Part shown: piece after piece, positions 1-8,198 of the stretch | Position numbering within the stretch: position 1 is the stretch's first letter | How the letters are laid out: each line of letters begins with the position of its first letter | Source of the DNA: Actinacidiphila alni | GTDB taxonomy: Bacteria; Actinomycetota; Actinomycetes; Streptomycetales; Streptomycetaceae | DNA: 64,000 bases | Assembly (NCBI RefSeq): GCF_900112845.1 | Contig: NZ_FONG01000006.1 | Span: 1 to 64,000, forward strand | Reading direction: 5' to 3' | Position numbers and translations under genes: made by a program | Notes under the pieces: generated by a model | The model's database searches: none | What the model saw: the letters and a program-made list of their open reading frames with translations, nothing else | Told to the model about the DNA's origin: nothing

Positions 1-203
1 TCACCCTCGTCCCCGACCACCACATCTGCGTCATCCACACCCCCGACCAGATCGTCGACTCCGTCCCCCAAGCACTCCCCCGCCTCACCCCCCACCACCC
101 ACAAACCTGGATCTCCGGACCCTCCGCCACCAGCGACATCGAACTCGACCGCGTCGAAGGCGTCCACGGCCCCCGCACCCTCGACGTCATCCTCGTGGAG
201 TGA
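1..203 (+). CDS. lutC: LutC/YkgG-type lactate utilization protein (LUD domain), C-terminal fragment
   Basis: The reading frame is open from base 3 to the TGA at 201-203, giving about 66 residues of a protein that starts left of the window. The end contains [20 protein letters not shown] followed by [11 protein letters not shown], which I recognise as the conserved C-terminus of LUD-domain (DUF162) proteins such as LutC, part of the LutABC L-lactate oxidation complex. Codons end almost only in C (CTC, CCC, ACC), whereas the mod genes next to it favour G and C. LutA and LutB would be expected upstream, outside the window. The family call is firm; the specific lutC assignment is inferred from this terminus alone. 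Confidence 0.75.
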   Translation, partial: TLVPDHHICVIHTPDQIVDSVPQALPRLTPHHPQTWISGPSATSDIELDRVEGVHGPRTLDVILVE

Positions 204-212
204 CGGCTGCCT

Positions 213-228
213 TTGTGTGATCGCACAA
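213..228. promoter_or_regulatory. inverted repeat between lutC end and modA
   Basis: TTGTG at 213-217 and CACAA at 224-228 form an inverted repeat around GATC. It lies about 130 bases before modA, just after the LutC stop. It could be an operator for modA or part of the lut terminator. No regulator is encoded nearby to assign it to. Confidence 0.3.
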
Positions 229-360
229 GCCAAGCGAGTGGCGGAATCGTATGGCTTATGCAATGTGACAGGAGACTTACTCCTCGCAGATGCGTCACTA
301 TGATCGTCACATCGACCTCGTGACATTCACCTTGTGCGCGGCAGAGAGAGAGTTCCCGTG

Positions 361-1203
361 ATGATCCGTACCGAACGGCGCCGCACCCTGGTGGCGGCCG
401 TCGGCGCCGCCGCCGTCCTGCTGACGCTCAGTGCCTGTTCCTCCGACTCGGACAAGAAGGACGACGCGTCGTCCTCCGCCTCCTCGTCGCCGTCCGCGTC
501 GGCGTCGGCCTCGGCGACGCCGAAGATCACCGGCTCGGTGACCGTCTTCGCGGCCGCGTCGCTGAAGGAGAGCTTCACGACGCTCGGCAAGCAGTTCGAG
601 GCCGCGTATCCGGGTACGAAGGTGACGTTCAACTTCGGCGGCAGCGACGTCCTCGCCGCGAGCATCACCTCCGGCGCGCCCGCCGATGTCTTCGCGGCGG
701 CCAGCACGAAGACGATGAAGATCGTCACGGACGCCGGTGACGCGGCGGGCACGCCCGCGACCTTTGTGCGCAACCAGCTGGAGATCGCGACGCTGCCCGG
801 CAACCCGGACAAGATCGCGTCGCTGAAGGACCTCACGAAGTCCGGTCTGAAGGTCGCGCTGTGCGCGAAGACGGTGCCGTGCGGGGCCGCCGCGCAGACC
901 GCGCTGACCGCGAGCGATCTCAAGCTCACCCCGGTCAGCTACGAGCAGGACGTCAAGGCCGCGCTGACGAAGGTGGAGCTGAAGGAGGTCGACGCGGCGG
1001 TGGTGTACAAGACGGACGTGAACGCGGCCGGCGGTAAGGTCCAGGGTGTGGACTTCCCCGAGTCGGCCAAGGCGATCAACACGTATCCGATCGCGACGCT
1101 GAAGGACGCGCCGAACGCGACGGCGGCGCAGGCGTTCGTCGCGTTGGTGCAGTCGGCCGAGGGCCAGAAGGTGCTCACCGGGGCGGGCTTCCTCCAGCCG
1201 TGA
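361..1203 (+). CDS. modA: molybdate ABC transporter, substrate-binding lipoprotein
   Basis: A 280-residue extracytoplasmic solute-binding protein that should capture molybdate for the ModBC importer. It starts with a lipoprotein signal: basic RTERRR, a hydrophobic stretch, and lipobox LSAC with the acylated Cys near residue 26. A Ser/Asp-rich linker follows. The mature domain opens with TVFAAASLKESF and has the FNFGGSDVLAASI and GAPADVFAAAS segments typical of ModA oxyanion pockets. The ATG at 361 is preferred because purine-rich AGAGAGAG lies about 9 bases upstream; an in-frame GTG at 334 would add residues before the signal peptide. The stop overlaps the modB start, so modABC is one operon. 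Tungstate is a possible alternative ligand. Confidence 0.92.
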   Translation: MIRTERRRTLVAAVGAAAVLLTLSACSSDSDKKDDASSSASSSPSASASASATPKITGSVTVFAAASLKESFTTLGKQFEAAYPGTKVTFNFGGSDVLAASITSGAPADVFAAASTKTMKIVTDAGDAAGTPATFVRNQLEIATLPGNPDKIASLKDLTKSGLKVALCAKTVPCGAAAQTALTASDLKLTPVSYEQDVKAALTKVELKEVDAAVVYKTDVNAAGGKVQGVDFPESAKAINTYPIATLKDAPNATAAQAFVALVQSAEGQKVLTGAGFLQP

Positions 1204-2063
1204 CCGGGTCGAGTCGGCCGTCCGCCGCGGCCGGGCTGCCGGAGTTTCCGGACGCCCGGCCGCGGCGGCGTTTGGCCGGGGGCCGCGGCGGTGCGCCGCT
1301 GCCGCTGCTGCTGCCCGCGCTGATCGCGCTGGTCTTCCTGCTGCTGCCGCTGCTGGCGCTGCTGATCAGGGCGCCGTGGCGGAGCCTGCCGTCGCAGCTG
1401 ACGAGTTCCGCGGTGTGGCAGGCGCTGCGGCTGTCGTTGCAGACCGCGACGACGGCGACGGTGGTGTCGCTGCTGTTCGGGGTGCCGCTGGCGTGGCTGC
1501 TGGCGCGCACCACGTTCCCCGGGCGCAAGCTCGTACGGGCGCTGGTGACGCTGCCGCTGGTGCTGCCGCCGGTGGTCGGCGGTGTGGCGCTGCTGCTGGC
1601 GCTCGGCCGCAACGGTGTGGTGGGGCGCTGGCTGGACTCGGCCTTCGGCATCACGCTGCCGTTCACGACGTCGGGTGTGGTGGTGGCCGAGACCTTCGTG
1701 GCGATGCCGTTCCTGGTGATCACCGTGGAGGGGACGCTGCGGGCGGCCGACGCGCGGTACGAGGAGGCGGCGGCGACCCTGGGCGCGTCCCGCTTCACCG
1801 CCTTCCGCCGGGTCACGCTGCCGATGATCGCGCCGGGGGTCGCGGCCGGCGCCGTCCTGGCGTGGGCGCGGGCGCTCGGCGAGTTCGGCGCCACGATCAC
1901 CTTCGCGGGCAGCTTCCCGGGGCGGACGCAGACGATGCCGCTGGCGGTGTACCTGGCGCTCCAGGACGATCCGGCCGCGGCCATCGCGCTGAGCCTGGTG
2001 CTGCTCGCGGTGTCCGTGGCGGTGCTGGCCGGGCTGCGGGAACGCTGGACGGCCGCCGCATGA
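1200..2063 (+). CDS. modB: molybdate ABC transporter permease
   Basis: A 287-residue inner-membrane permease that forms the molybdate channel. It is strongly hydrophobic with about five or six membrane segments after a basic N-terminal region. The cytoplasmic EAA coupling loop is visible as YEEAAATLGASRFTAFRRVT, followed by LPMIAPGVAAGAVLAWARALGEFGATITF, both characteristic of ModB/CysU-type permeases. The GTG start at 1200 overlaps the modA stop (GTGA), and the TGA at 2061-2063 overlaps the modC ATG, so translation of all three is probably coupled. Confidence 0.92.
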   Translation: MTGSSRPSAAAGLPEFPDARPRRRLAGGRGGAPLPLLLPALIALVFLLLPLLALLIRAPWRSLPSQLTSSAVWQALRLSLQTATTATVVSLLFGVPLAWLLARTTFPGRKLVRALVTLPLVLPPVVGGVALLLALGRNGVVGRWLDSAFGITLPFTTSGVVVAETFVAMPFLVITVEGTLRAADARYEEAAATLGASRFTAFRRVTLPMIAPGVAAGAVLAWARALGEFGATITFAGSFPGRTQTMPLAVYLALQDDPAAAIALSLVLLAVSVAVLAGLRERWTAAA

Positions 2064-3169
2064 CACGACTCGACAACGCCGGTCCCTCCCCCGCGGCGGG
2101 GGTGTCCGACGGGCTGGACGCGCATCTGGTCCTGGACCGCGGCGCCTTCCGGCTCGATGTGCGGCTGACGGTGGCGCCGGGTGAGGTGCTGGCGCTGCTC
2201 GGGCCGAACGGCGCGGGCAAGACCACCTCGCTGCGCACACTGGCCGGCCTGACGCCGCTGACCGACGGCCATCTGCGGCTCGACGGCCGGACGCTGGAGG
2301 AACCCGCGCTGCGGCGGCGGGTGCCGACCGAGGACCGGCCGGTCGGCGTGATCTTCCAGGACTATCTGCTGTTCCCGCATCTGACCGCGCTGGACAATGT
2401 GGCGTTCGGGCCGCGCTGCCACGGTGTGCCGAAGGCGGACGCGCGGGCGCGGGCCGCGGAGCTGCTGGCGCGGATGGGGCTGACCGACCACGCGGGCGTC
2501 AAACCGCGCAGGCTGTCCGGCGGGCAGGCCCAACGGGTCGCACTGGCACGGGCGTTGGCGACCGGCCCGCGACTGCTGCTGCTCGACGAGCCGCTGGCGG
2601 CGCTGGACGCCCGCGCGCGGCTGGACGTACGGGCCGAACTGCGCCGTCATCTGGCCGCGTTCGAGGCGGTGGCGGTGCTGGTGACGCACGATCCGCTGGA
2701 CGCGATGGTGCTGGCGGACCGGCTGGTGGTGATCGAGCACGGCCGGGTGGTGCAGGAGGGCACACCGGCCGAGATCGCGCGGCGCCCGCGTACCGACTAC
2801 ATCGCCCGGCTGGTGGGGCTCAATCTCTACCAGGGCGAGGCCGACGGGCACGCGGTCACGCTCGGCCACGGGGTGACGGTGACCACCACGGAACGGCTGA
2901 CCGGACCGGCCTTCGTCGCCTTCCCGCCGAGCGCCGTCACGCTCTCGCCGGACCGGCCGGACTCCAGCGCGCGCAACGCCTGGCGGGCCGCGATCACCGG
3001 CCTGGAGTCGCACGGCGACCAGATCAGGGTCGCGCTCACCGGGCTCGCCGACGGCATGCCGCTGACCGCCGATCTGACGGCGGTCTCGGTCGCCGAACTC
3101 GGCCTGCACGAGGGCGCGCAGGTGTGGGCGACGGTCAAGGCCGCCCAGACGCACGCCTACCCGGCGTGA
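2060..3169 (+). CDS. modC: molybdate ABC transporter ATP-binding protein
   Basis: A 369-residue ATPase that powers molybdate import. Visible motifs are the Walker A GPNGAGKTTS near residue 48, the Q-loop region IFQDYLLFPHLT, the ABC signature LSGGQAQRVALARAL near residue 152, and Walker B LLLLDEPLAALDA. The last 75 or so residues form a TOBE/MOP-like regulatory domain, as in ModC proteins. The ATG at 2060 lies in an ATGA overlap with the modB stop. The 3' end overlaps a convergent sigma-like fragment by 35 bases. Confidence 0.92.
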   Translation: MTRLDNAGPSPAAGVSDGLDAHLVLDRGAFRLDVRLTVAPGEVLALLGPNGAGKTTSLRTLAGLTPLTDGHLRLDGRTLEEPALRRRVPTEDRPVGVIFQDYLLFPHLTALDNVAFGPRCHGVPKADARARAAELLARMGLTDHAGVKPRRLSGGQAQRVALARALATGPRLLLLDEPLAALDARARLDVRAELRRHLAAFEAVAVLVTHDPLDAMVLADRLVVIEHGRVVQEGTPAEIARRPRTDYIARLVGLNLYQGEADGHAVTLGHGVTVTTTERLTGPAFVAFPPSAVTLSPDRPDSSARNAWRAAITGLESHGDQIRVALTGLADGMPLTADLTAVSVAELGLHEGAQVWATVKAAQTHAYPA

Positions 3170-3497
3170 GGTCCTGCGGCTCGACCGGGGACCCGGTGGT
3201 CCTGACGGCCAGCAGATTGCGCGCGATGGTCAGCAGATAGGCCCGTACGGTGGCGCTGCCCGGTTCGATCCGGCCCAGGTGCAGCCAGGCCCGCAGCAGT
3301 GTCTCGTGGGCCACGTCCTCGGCCTGTGCCCGGTCGTGTCCCTGGCCGAGCGCGAAGGCCACCAGCATGTCGAAATGCTCGGTGCGCAGTCCCGCCTCGC
3401 GTTCCTCCGGTGTCACCGGTCGCCCTCCCTCCCCTGGGGCGTCCGGCGTGGCGCCCCCTGTGCGGGTAGGTACGTCGGCGGTGCGCCGCGCGTTCAC
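3135..3497 (-). CDS. truncated ECF sigma-70 region 2 protein, probable remnant
   Basis: A 120-residue frame whose centre resembles sigma-70 region 2: EHFDMLVAFALGQGHDRAQAEDVAHETLLRAWLHLG, then AYLLTIARNLLAVR, the equivalent of the -10 recognition helix. Full ECF factors carry a region 4 helix-turn-helix after this point. Here the protein ends about 20 residues later with no region 4, inside the 3' end of modC on the opposite strand. It starts at a GTG with GGAG only 3 bases away, a weak ribosome site. Either it is a decayed sigma gene or a stand-alone region 2 protein; decay is more likely. No anti-sigma gene is adjacent. Confidence 0.5.
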   Translation of the reverse strand: MNARRTADVPTRTGGATPDAPGEGGRPVTPEEREAGLRTEHFDMLVAFALGQGHDRAQAEDVAHETLLRAWLHLGRIEPGSATVRAYLLTIARNLLAVRTTGSPVEPQDLTPGRRASGRP

Positions 3498-3518
3498 CCG
3501 CTCCGTGAGAATGCGACA

Positions 3519-3550
3519 AGCGGTGCCCGGGCGAAACCCCGGGCACCGCT
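3519..3550 (-). terminator. terminator hairpin of the ThuA-lectin gene
   Basis: Perfect 13-base arms at 3519-3531 and 3538-3550 flank a 6-base loop. The hairpin lies 20 bases downstream of the minus-strand stop at 3570, between it and the sigma-like fragment start. Confidence 0.75.
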
Positions 3551-3569
3551 TTCGTTCATCCGGATCGGG

Positions 3570-4817
3570 TCAACTCGGCAGATTCCACTGCTGATTCGCG
3601 CCGCTGCCGCAGGTCCAGATCTGCAGCCGGGTGCCGTTGGCGCTGCTCGGTCCCGTCGCGTCGAGGCACTTTCCGGAGCCGGCGTTCACCAGGGTGCTGC
3701 CGCTGCGCGTCCACTTCTGGGCGTTGCTGCCGTTGCAGTCGTACAGCTGCACCTTGGTGCCGTTGGCGGTGCCGGCGGCGGTGACGTCCATGCACTTGCC
3801 GAGCGCCTTCAGGGTGCCGTCGGAACCGACCGTCCAGTTCTGGGCGTTGGTGCCGTTGCAGTCGTAGAGCTGGACGGCGGTGCCGTTGGCGCTGTTGGCG
3901 CCGGCGATGTCCACGCACTTGCCGCCGTAGCCGGTGATCGCGCCGGTCGGGCTGCCGGAGGGCGGGGTGACCGGGCCGCTCTGTCCCGCCGCCCAGCGGA
4001 TCTCCTGGATCAGCAGCTGATTCTGCTGGGCGCTGGCGAAGGTGGAGGACAGCGCGGTGTTGGTGTCGTAGTTCATCGCGTTGTGCCCGAAGTTGTTGTA
4101 GACCATTCTGTAGTTCTTGTTGGTCCACACGATCGGGTAATAGCCGCTGTACCAGGTCTGGTTGGGGTCGGTCCCGATCGGGAAGGTCGACTGGTCCATC
4201 GACGCCAGGATGTCGATGTTGGGGTTCTGCCGCAGGTCGTTCTGCCAGCTGTACCACTCGCTGACCGACGAGGCGATCGTGCCGGGCAGGCCCGCGGTGG
4301 CCGGGTGGTTCGGGTCCTCGATCTTCAGCGTCTCGGCGGTCGGGCCCCAGCTGTTGGACTTGAAGGTGCCGGTGCCGAGGAAGGTCTGGTGGTACCAGGA
4401 CCAGCCGTTGGACGACGCGTCGTTGTAGGCCGCGACATGGAAGCCGATCCAGCCGCCGCCGTTGTTCATATAGGTCTGGAAGGCACTCTGCTGGGCTGCT
4501 GTGGACGGGTAGTTGTCCAGGAACATCACGACCTTGTACTGGGCCAGATTCGCGGCGTTGAGCTGGCTCCAGTCGTTGGTCGAGGTGTACGAGAAGCCGT
4601 ACTCGGCGGCGTGCTGCGGGAACCATGCGTTCGCTTCATGGACGAAGCTGATGTGCGCCGCGTCGTACGTGCCGTCGTAGAAGGCGAGCACCTTGAAGTC
4701 GGGTGCCGCGTGCGCGGAGTGGGCGGGGGCCGCCTGGAACCCGAGCACCACGGCGAACAGTGCGAACAGTCTCAACAGGGTGCGTGACCAGGGTATTTGC
4801 CGGTGGGAACTGACCAT
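3570..4817 (-). CDS. secreted ThuA-domain protein with C-terminal ricin-type lectin domain
   Basis: A 415-residue secreted protein. Residues 1-38 form a signal peptide ending near AHAAP. Residues about 40-265 form a ThuA (trehalose-utilization-like, glutamine-amidotransferase fold) domain, visible in KVLAFYDGTYDAAHISFVHE, NNGGGWIGFHVAAYND and the Trp/Asn-rich core. A Pro/Ser/Gly linker leads to a beta-trefoil lectin domain from about residue 288, with three repeats ending in AQNW, AQKW and NQQW, the ricin B QxW signature. The lectin should anchor it to polysaccharide; the ThuA substrate is unknown. The ATG at 4817 has GAGGAAGG about 10 bases upstream. It is divergent from an alginate-lyase-like gene with a near-copy of the same lectin tail. 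Confidence 0.85.
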   Translation of the reverse strand: MVSSHRQIPWSRTLLRLFALFAVVLGFQAAPAHSAHAAPDFKVLAFYDGTYDAAHISFVHEANAWFPQHAAEYGFSYTSTNDWSQLNAANLAQYKVVMFLDNYPSTAAQQSAFQTYMNNGGGWIGFHVAAYNDASSNGWSWYHQTFLGTGTFKSNSWGPTAETLKIEDPNHPATAGLPGTIASSVSEWYSWQNDLRQNPNIDILASMDQSTFPIGTDPNQTWYSGYYPIVWTNKNYRMVYNNFGHNAMNYDTNTALSSTFASAQQNQLLIQEIRWAAGQSGPVTPPSGSPTGAITGYGGKCVDIAGANSANGTAVQLYDCNGTNAQNWTVGSDGTLKALGKCMDVTAAGTANGTKVQLYDCNGSNAQKWTRSGSTLVNAGSGKCLDATGPSSANGTRLQIWTCGSGANQQWNLPS

Positions 4818-5123
4818 GTGGAGGACCTTCCTCGTGCGCGACGGTGGGGACGTGCGCCTGTACCGAGGATTGAATGGTCCGGACTATGTTCATGTCAATG
4901 ACCTGTGATCGGCTCCTTGACCTTGTAACAGCATGGAACACATGCTGAACCGATTGACGTTCATCTCCTTGACCCAAGGCATGCCTCAGCCCTTGACTCA
5001 GGGGCCCCGCACCGCGATCCTTCCGAACCAAAGGACAGGAAGTTTTCCTGTCCGGCACCACTGCGTACCTCCCCCGTACCACCGTCGCGCACTCCCCCTG
5101 CCCGCGGTCCACAGGAGCCCCCC
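4818..5123. promoter_or_regulatory. divergent promoter region of the two lectin-tailed secreted proteins
   Basis: A 306-base non-coding region. For the minus-strand ThuA gene, a perfect TTGACA -35 is the complement of 4893-4898, with a weak ATTCAA/TTCAAT -10 some 17-18 bases further. On the plus strand TTGAC occurs four times (4917, 4954, 4969, 4993), any of which could serve the lyase gene. An inverted repeat, CAGCATG (4929-4935) and CATGCTG (4941-4947), lies midway, and a second palindrome at 5033-5053 is listed separately. Confidence 0.5.
5033..5053. promoter_or_regulatory. palindromic operator candidate before the alginate-lyase-like gene
   Basis: GGACAGGAA (5033-5041) and TTCCTGTCC (5045-5053) are perfect 9-base arms around GTT, 70 bases before the lyase start. 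Palindromes with an AGGAA...TTCCT core are common operator forms upstream of Streptomyces secreted carbohydrate-active enzymes. That link is inference. Confidence 0.5.
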
Positions 5124-6761
5124 ATGCGCAGCTTCCTCCGGAGCGGACTCGCTCTGCTGGCCACCACCGCGGCGGCGGCCGTCACCGCGCTGGCCGTCCC
5201 CGGTTCGGCCCCGGCCGCCTCCCCCGCCACCGCACCGGCCGCCGTGTCCGCCGCGGCCCCCACCTCCTTCGTCCACCCCGGTGTGCTGGTCAGCCGCTCC
5301 CAACTCGACTACGTACGCGCCAAGGTGCAGGCCGGCGCCGCGCCCTGGGCGGCCGCGAACTCCCAGATGATGGCCAGCTCCTACGCGTCGCTGTCGCGCG
5401 TCCCCAAGCCGCGGGCGAATGTCGAGTGCGGCTCGTACTCCAACCCCAACAACGGCTGCACGGACGAGCGCGAGGACGCGATCGCCGCGTACACCGACGC
5501 GCTCGCCTGGTACATCACGGGGAACGCGGCGTACGCGCAGGAGTCGATCAGGCTGATGGACGCCTGGTCGGCGACGATCACGCAGCACACCAACAGCAAC
5601 GCGCCGCTCCAGACCGGCTGGGCGGGCTCGGTGTGGCCGCGGGCGGCGGAGATCATCCGCTACACGTACTCCAGTTGGCCCAACCAGGCGCGCTTCGGCA
5701 CGATGCTGCGCAACGTCTATCTACCCGAGGTCATCAACGGCTCCAACAGCAACGGCAATTGGGAGCTGACGATGATGGAGGCCGCGGTCGGCATCTCCAT
5801 CTACCTCGACGACACCGTCTCGTACGGCAAGGCGATCACCCGCTACCTGAACCGGGTGCCCGCCTACGTCTACCTCAGCTCGGACGGCGCGCTGCCGAAG
5901 ACCGTGCCGGGCAGCGGTCTCACCACCGCGGCGCAGATCATCAACTACTGGCAGGGGCAGTCCACTTTCGTGGACGGCCTGACGCAGGAGACCTGCCGGG
6001 ACTTCACCCACACCGGCTACGGCATCGCGTCGATCTCCGACATCGCCGAGACCGCGTACATCCAGGGCCAGGACCTCTACCCCCAGGTCGGCCCGCGCCT
6101 CCAGCAGGCGCTCGGCTTCCAGTCGACGTACGAACTGGGCACGGCCCCGCCGTCCTGGCTGTGCGGCGGGCACCTGACGCTGGGGCTCGGCCCGGTCACC
6201 GAGATCGGCTTCAATGCGCTGCACAATCGGCAGGGCATCGCGATGACCCACACCCAGACGCTCACCGAGTCGCGGCGCCCGGCCGGCACCAACAACCTCT
6301 TCGTGGCCTGGGAGACGCTGACCAACGCCGACAACCCCGATGTGGCGCCCGGCGGTTCGACCCCGCCGGCCGGCGGCGGCACCGGTCCCGTCACCGGCAT
6401 CGGCGGCAAGTGCGTGGACGTCGCGGGCGCGAGCAGCGCCAACGGCACGGCGGTCCAGCTCTACGACTGCAACGGCACGGGCGCCCAGAGCTGGACGGCC
6501 GGCTCCGACAGCACGCTGAAGGCGCTCGGCAAGTGCCTGGACGTGACGGCGGCCGGCACCGCCAACGGCACCCTCACCCAGCTCTACGACTGCAACGGCA
6601 CCGGCTCACAGGTGTGGCAGCCGGGCGCGAACCACTCCTTGGTGAACCCGCAGTCCGGCAAGTGCCTGGACGCGACGGGGAACACCTCGGCCAACGGCAC
6701 CCGGCTGCAGATCTGGACCTGCACCGGGGCCGCCAACCAGTCCTGGAATCTGCCGGGTTGA
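5124..6761 (+). CDS. secreted alginate-lyase-family protein with C-terminal ricin-type lectin domain
   Basis: A 545-residue exported protein. Residues 1 to about 35 form a signal peptide (RSGLALLATTAAAAVTAL, Ala-rich cleavage region). Residues about 50-395 match the alginate lyase (PL5-like, alpha/alpha toroid) fold: FVHPGVLVSRSQLDYVRAKV, NSNGNWELTMMEAAVGI and CRDFTHTGYG contain the conserved Asn, His and Tyr residues of this fold. After a Thr/Pro/Gly linker the last 130 residues form a ricin B trefoil with QSW, QVW and QSW motifs. The catalytic substrate is not certain; many actinomycete members act on other uronate polysaccharides. The ATG at 5124 has AGGAG about 8 bases upstream. Confidence 0.83.
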   Translation: MRSFLRSGLALLATTAAAAVTALAVPGSAPAASPATAPAAVSAAAPTSFVHPGVLVSRSQLDYVRAKVQAGAAPWAAANSQMMASSYASLSRVPKPRANVECGSYSNPNNGCTDEREDAIAAYTDALAWYITGNAAYAQESIRLMDAWSATITQHTNSNAPLQTGWAGSVWPRAAEIIRYTYSSWPNQARFGTMLRNVYLPEVINGSNSNGNWELTMMEAAVGISIYLDDTVSYGKAITRYLNRVPAYVYLSSDGALPKTVPGSGLTTAAQIINYWQGQSTFVDGLTQETCRDFTHTGYGIASISDIAETAYIQGQDLYPQVGPRLQQALGFQSTYELGTAPPSWLCGGHLTLGLGPVTEIGFNALHNRQGIAMTHTQTLTESRRPAGTNNLFVAWETLTNADNPDVAPGGSTPPAGGGTGPVTGIGGKCVDVAGASSANGTAVQLYDCNGTGAQSWTAGSDSTLKALGKCLDVTAAGTANGTLTQLYDCNGTGSQVWQPGANHSLVNPQSGKCLDATGNTSANGTRLQIWTCTGAANQSWNLPG

Positions 6762-6762
6762 G

Positions 6763-6874
6763 CATGCGGCAGCAGAAGTGCGGTGCCACAAGCGCGATGC
6801 CGGGCGTGCGGCAACGGACGTGCGATACCGGGCGTGCGGTGACAGACGTGCGGTGACGCGAGCGCGGTGACCAC
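6763..6874. repeat. degenerate 14-base tandem repeat, eight units
   Basis: Downstream of the lyase gene eight consecutive 14-base units share the core (A/C)G(T/C)GCG followed by variable bases; units start at 6763, 6777, 6791, 6805, 6819, 6833, 6847 and 6861. Units 6833-6846 and 6847-6860 are the closest pair. No coding sense is apparent. Confidence 0.6.
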
Positions 6875-7014
6875 GGACCGCGCCGCCGCGGGGAATGGTG
6901 CGCCCCCGCGGCGGCGCACGCCACTCCGGCTGGGGGCCGGGGGGCCGCGGGCCGGGCGCCGGGTGTCCGATTCGTTCAAGACACCCGGCGCCCGGCCCGC
7001 CTAGCGTGCTGCGT

Positions 7015-7452
7015 ATGACCGCACACACCGCACCGCCCGCACCCCGTCTCGATCTGATCGGCCTCGTCGTCGCCGACATGGCCGCCTCGCTCGCCTTCTA
7101 CCGCCGGCTCGGCCTCGACCTGCCGCCGGAGGCCGACAAGGAGCCGCACGTGGAGACCGTGCTCCCCGGCGGTCCGCGGCTGGCGTGGGACACCGTGGAG
7201 ACCGTCCGTTCCTTCGACCCGGGCTGGTCGCCCGCGACCGGCTCCCGGATCTCCCTCGCCTTCGACTGCGGGACACCCGAAGGGGTGAACGCGCGGTACG
7301 CCGAGCTGACGGGCGCCGGGTACCAGGGGCATCTGGCGCCGTGGGACGCCTTCTGGGGCCAGCGGTACGCCGTCGTGCACGACCCGGACGGCAACGGCGT
7401 CGACCTCTTCGCCGCCGCGCCCGGCGCTGCGGCAGGTCCTACCGCCGGGTGA
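7015..7452 (+). CDS. VOC (glyoxalase/bleomycin-resistance fold) family protein
   Basis: A 145-residue single vicinal-oxygen-chelate unit pair, seen in LDLIGLVVADMAASLAFYRRLGL near the start and YAVVHDPDGNGVDLFA near the end. Such proteins act as glyoxalases, dioxygenases or drug-binding proteins; the substrate is unknown here. The ATG at 7015 follows a TAGCGT box (7002-7007) by 7 bases, so the mRNA is probably leaderless. The 3' end overlaps the convergent AraC gene by 14 bases. Confidence 0.8.
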   Translation: MTAHTAPPAPRLDLIGLVVADMAASLAFYRRLGLDLPPEADKEPHVETVLPGGPRLAWDTVETVRSFDPGWSPATGSRISLAFDCGTPEGVNARYAELTGAGYQGHLAPWDAFWGQRYAVVHDPDGNGVDLFAAAPGAAAGPTAG

Positions 7453-8158
7453 CCGGAGCCTCGGCCGAAGGCGCGGGCGGCGGGGCCACCAGCCGCCCGA
7501 GCGGCACCCCGGCGAGCGCCTTCACCTCGCGGGACAGATGGGCCTGGTCGGCGTAGCCCGCGCGCACCGCGACGTCCGCGAAAGCGGTGCCGCAGCGGGC
7601 CAGTTCCAGGGCCCGCTGCATCCGCAGCACCCGGCCCAGCGTCTTCGGGCCGTAGCCGAAGGCGGCCTCGCAGCGCCGCCGCAACTGCCGCTCGCCGAGC
7701 CCCGTCCCGGCCGCGATGCCGGCCACCGGGCGGCCCGCCGCCAGTTCGCGGGCGACCACGAAGGGCAGCCGGTCCACCGGCCCGGCCGTACCGGTCCGCG
7801 CGACCACCCACGCCTCCAGGACGGCCGCCGCGTCGGTGCCGTCGACCCGGTCCGCGAGCCGTCCGGCGCGCGCGGCGGGCCACAGCGCGTCCAGCGGCAC
7901 CCGCTGGTCGCGCAGTTCACGGGCGGGCACGCCCAGCATCAGCGGTCCGAGCCCGGGCGCGAACCGCAGTCCCGCGTACGAGCCGCCCGGCGGGTCGTCG
8001 GCCAGGTACGCGCGGGTATCGGGGCCCGCGATCAGCAGCCGGCCGTCGTGCCAGATGAGGTCCATGCAGCCGTCGGGCAGCACCCGGTAGGAACCGCCGC
8101 CGTTCACGCGGGTCCACAGGGTGACGCCGGGCACCGCGGCGGCACGTTCCTCGTACAT
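7439..8158 (-). CDS. AraC-family transcriptional regulator
   Basis: A 239-residue regulator. The N-terminal half has the GCMDLIWHDGRLLIAGPDT signature of AraC proteins with a cupin-like sensor (DUF6597 type). The C-terminal half carries two helix-turn-helix units: PVAGIAAGTGLGERQLRRRC followed by FGYGPKTLGRVLRMQRAL, and FADVAVRAGYADQAHLSREVKAL. The start at 8158 is preceded by CACCAT 6 bases upstream, compatible with leaderless transcription. It is convergent with, and overlaps, the VOC gene; its target is not visible. Confidence 0.85.
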   Translation of the reverse strand: MYEERAAAVPGVTLWTRVNGGGSYRVLPDGCMDLIWHDGRLLIAGPDTRAYLADDPPGGSYAGLRFAPGLGPLMLGVPARELRDQRVPLDALWPAARAGRLADRVDGTDAAAVLEAWVVARTGTAGPVDRLPFVVARELAAGRPVAGIAAGTGLGERQLRRRCEAAFGYGPKTLGRVLRMQRALELARCGTAFADVAVRAGYADQAHLSREVKALAGVPLGRLVAPPPAPSAEAPVTRR

Positions 8159-8198
8159 GCCTCCATGGTGCACCGGCGGCGCCGGGCAAGGGACGCCG

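Noticed and set aside
3250..3280. GGTTCGATCC resembling a tRNA T-loop
   Set aside because: No acceptor, D- or anticodon stems surround it and it lies inside the sigma-like frame.
6763..6874. Tandem repeats considered as a CRISPR array
   Set aside because: There are no unique spacers, the period is 14 bases and no cas genes are present.
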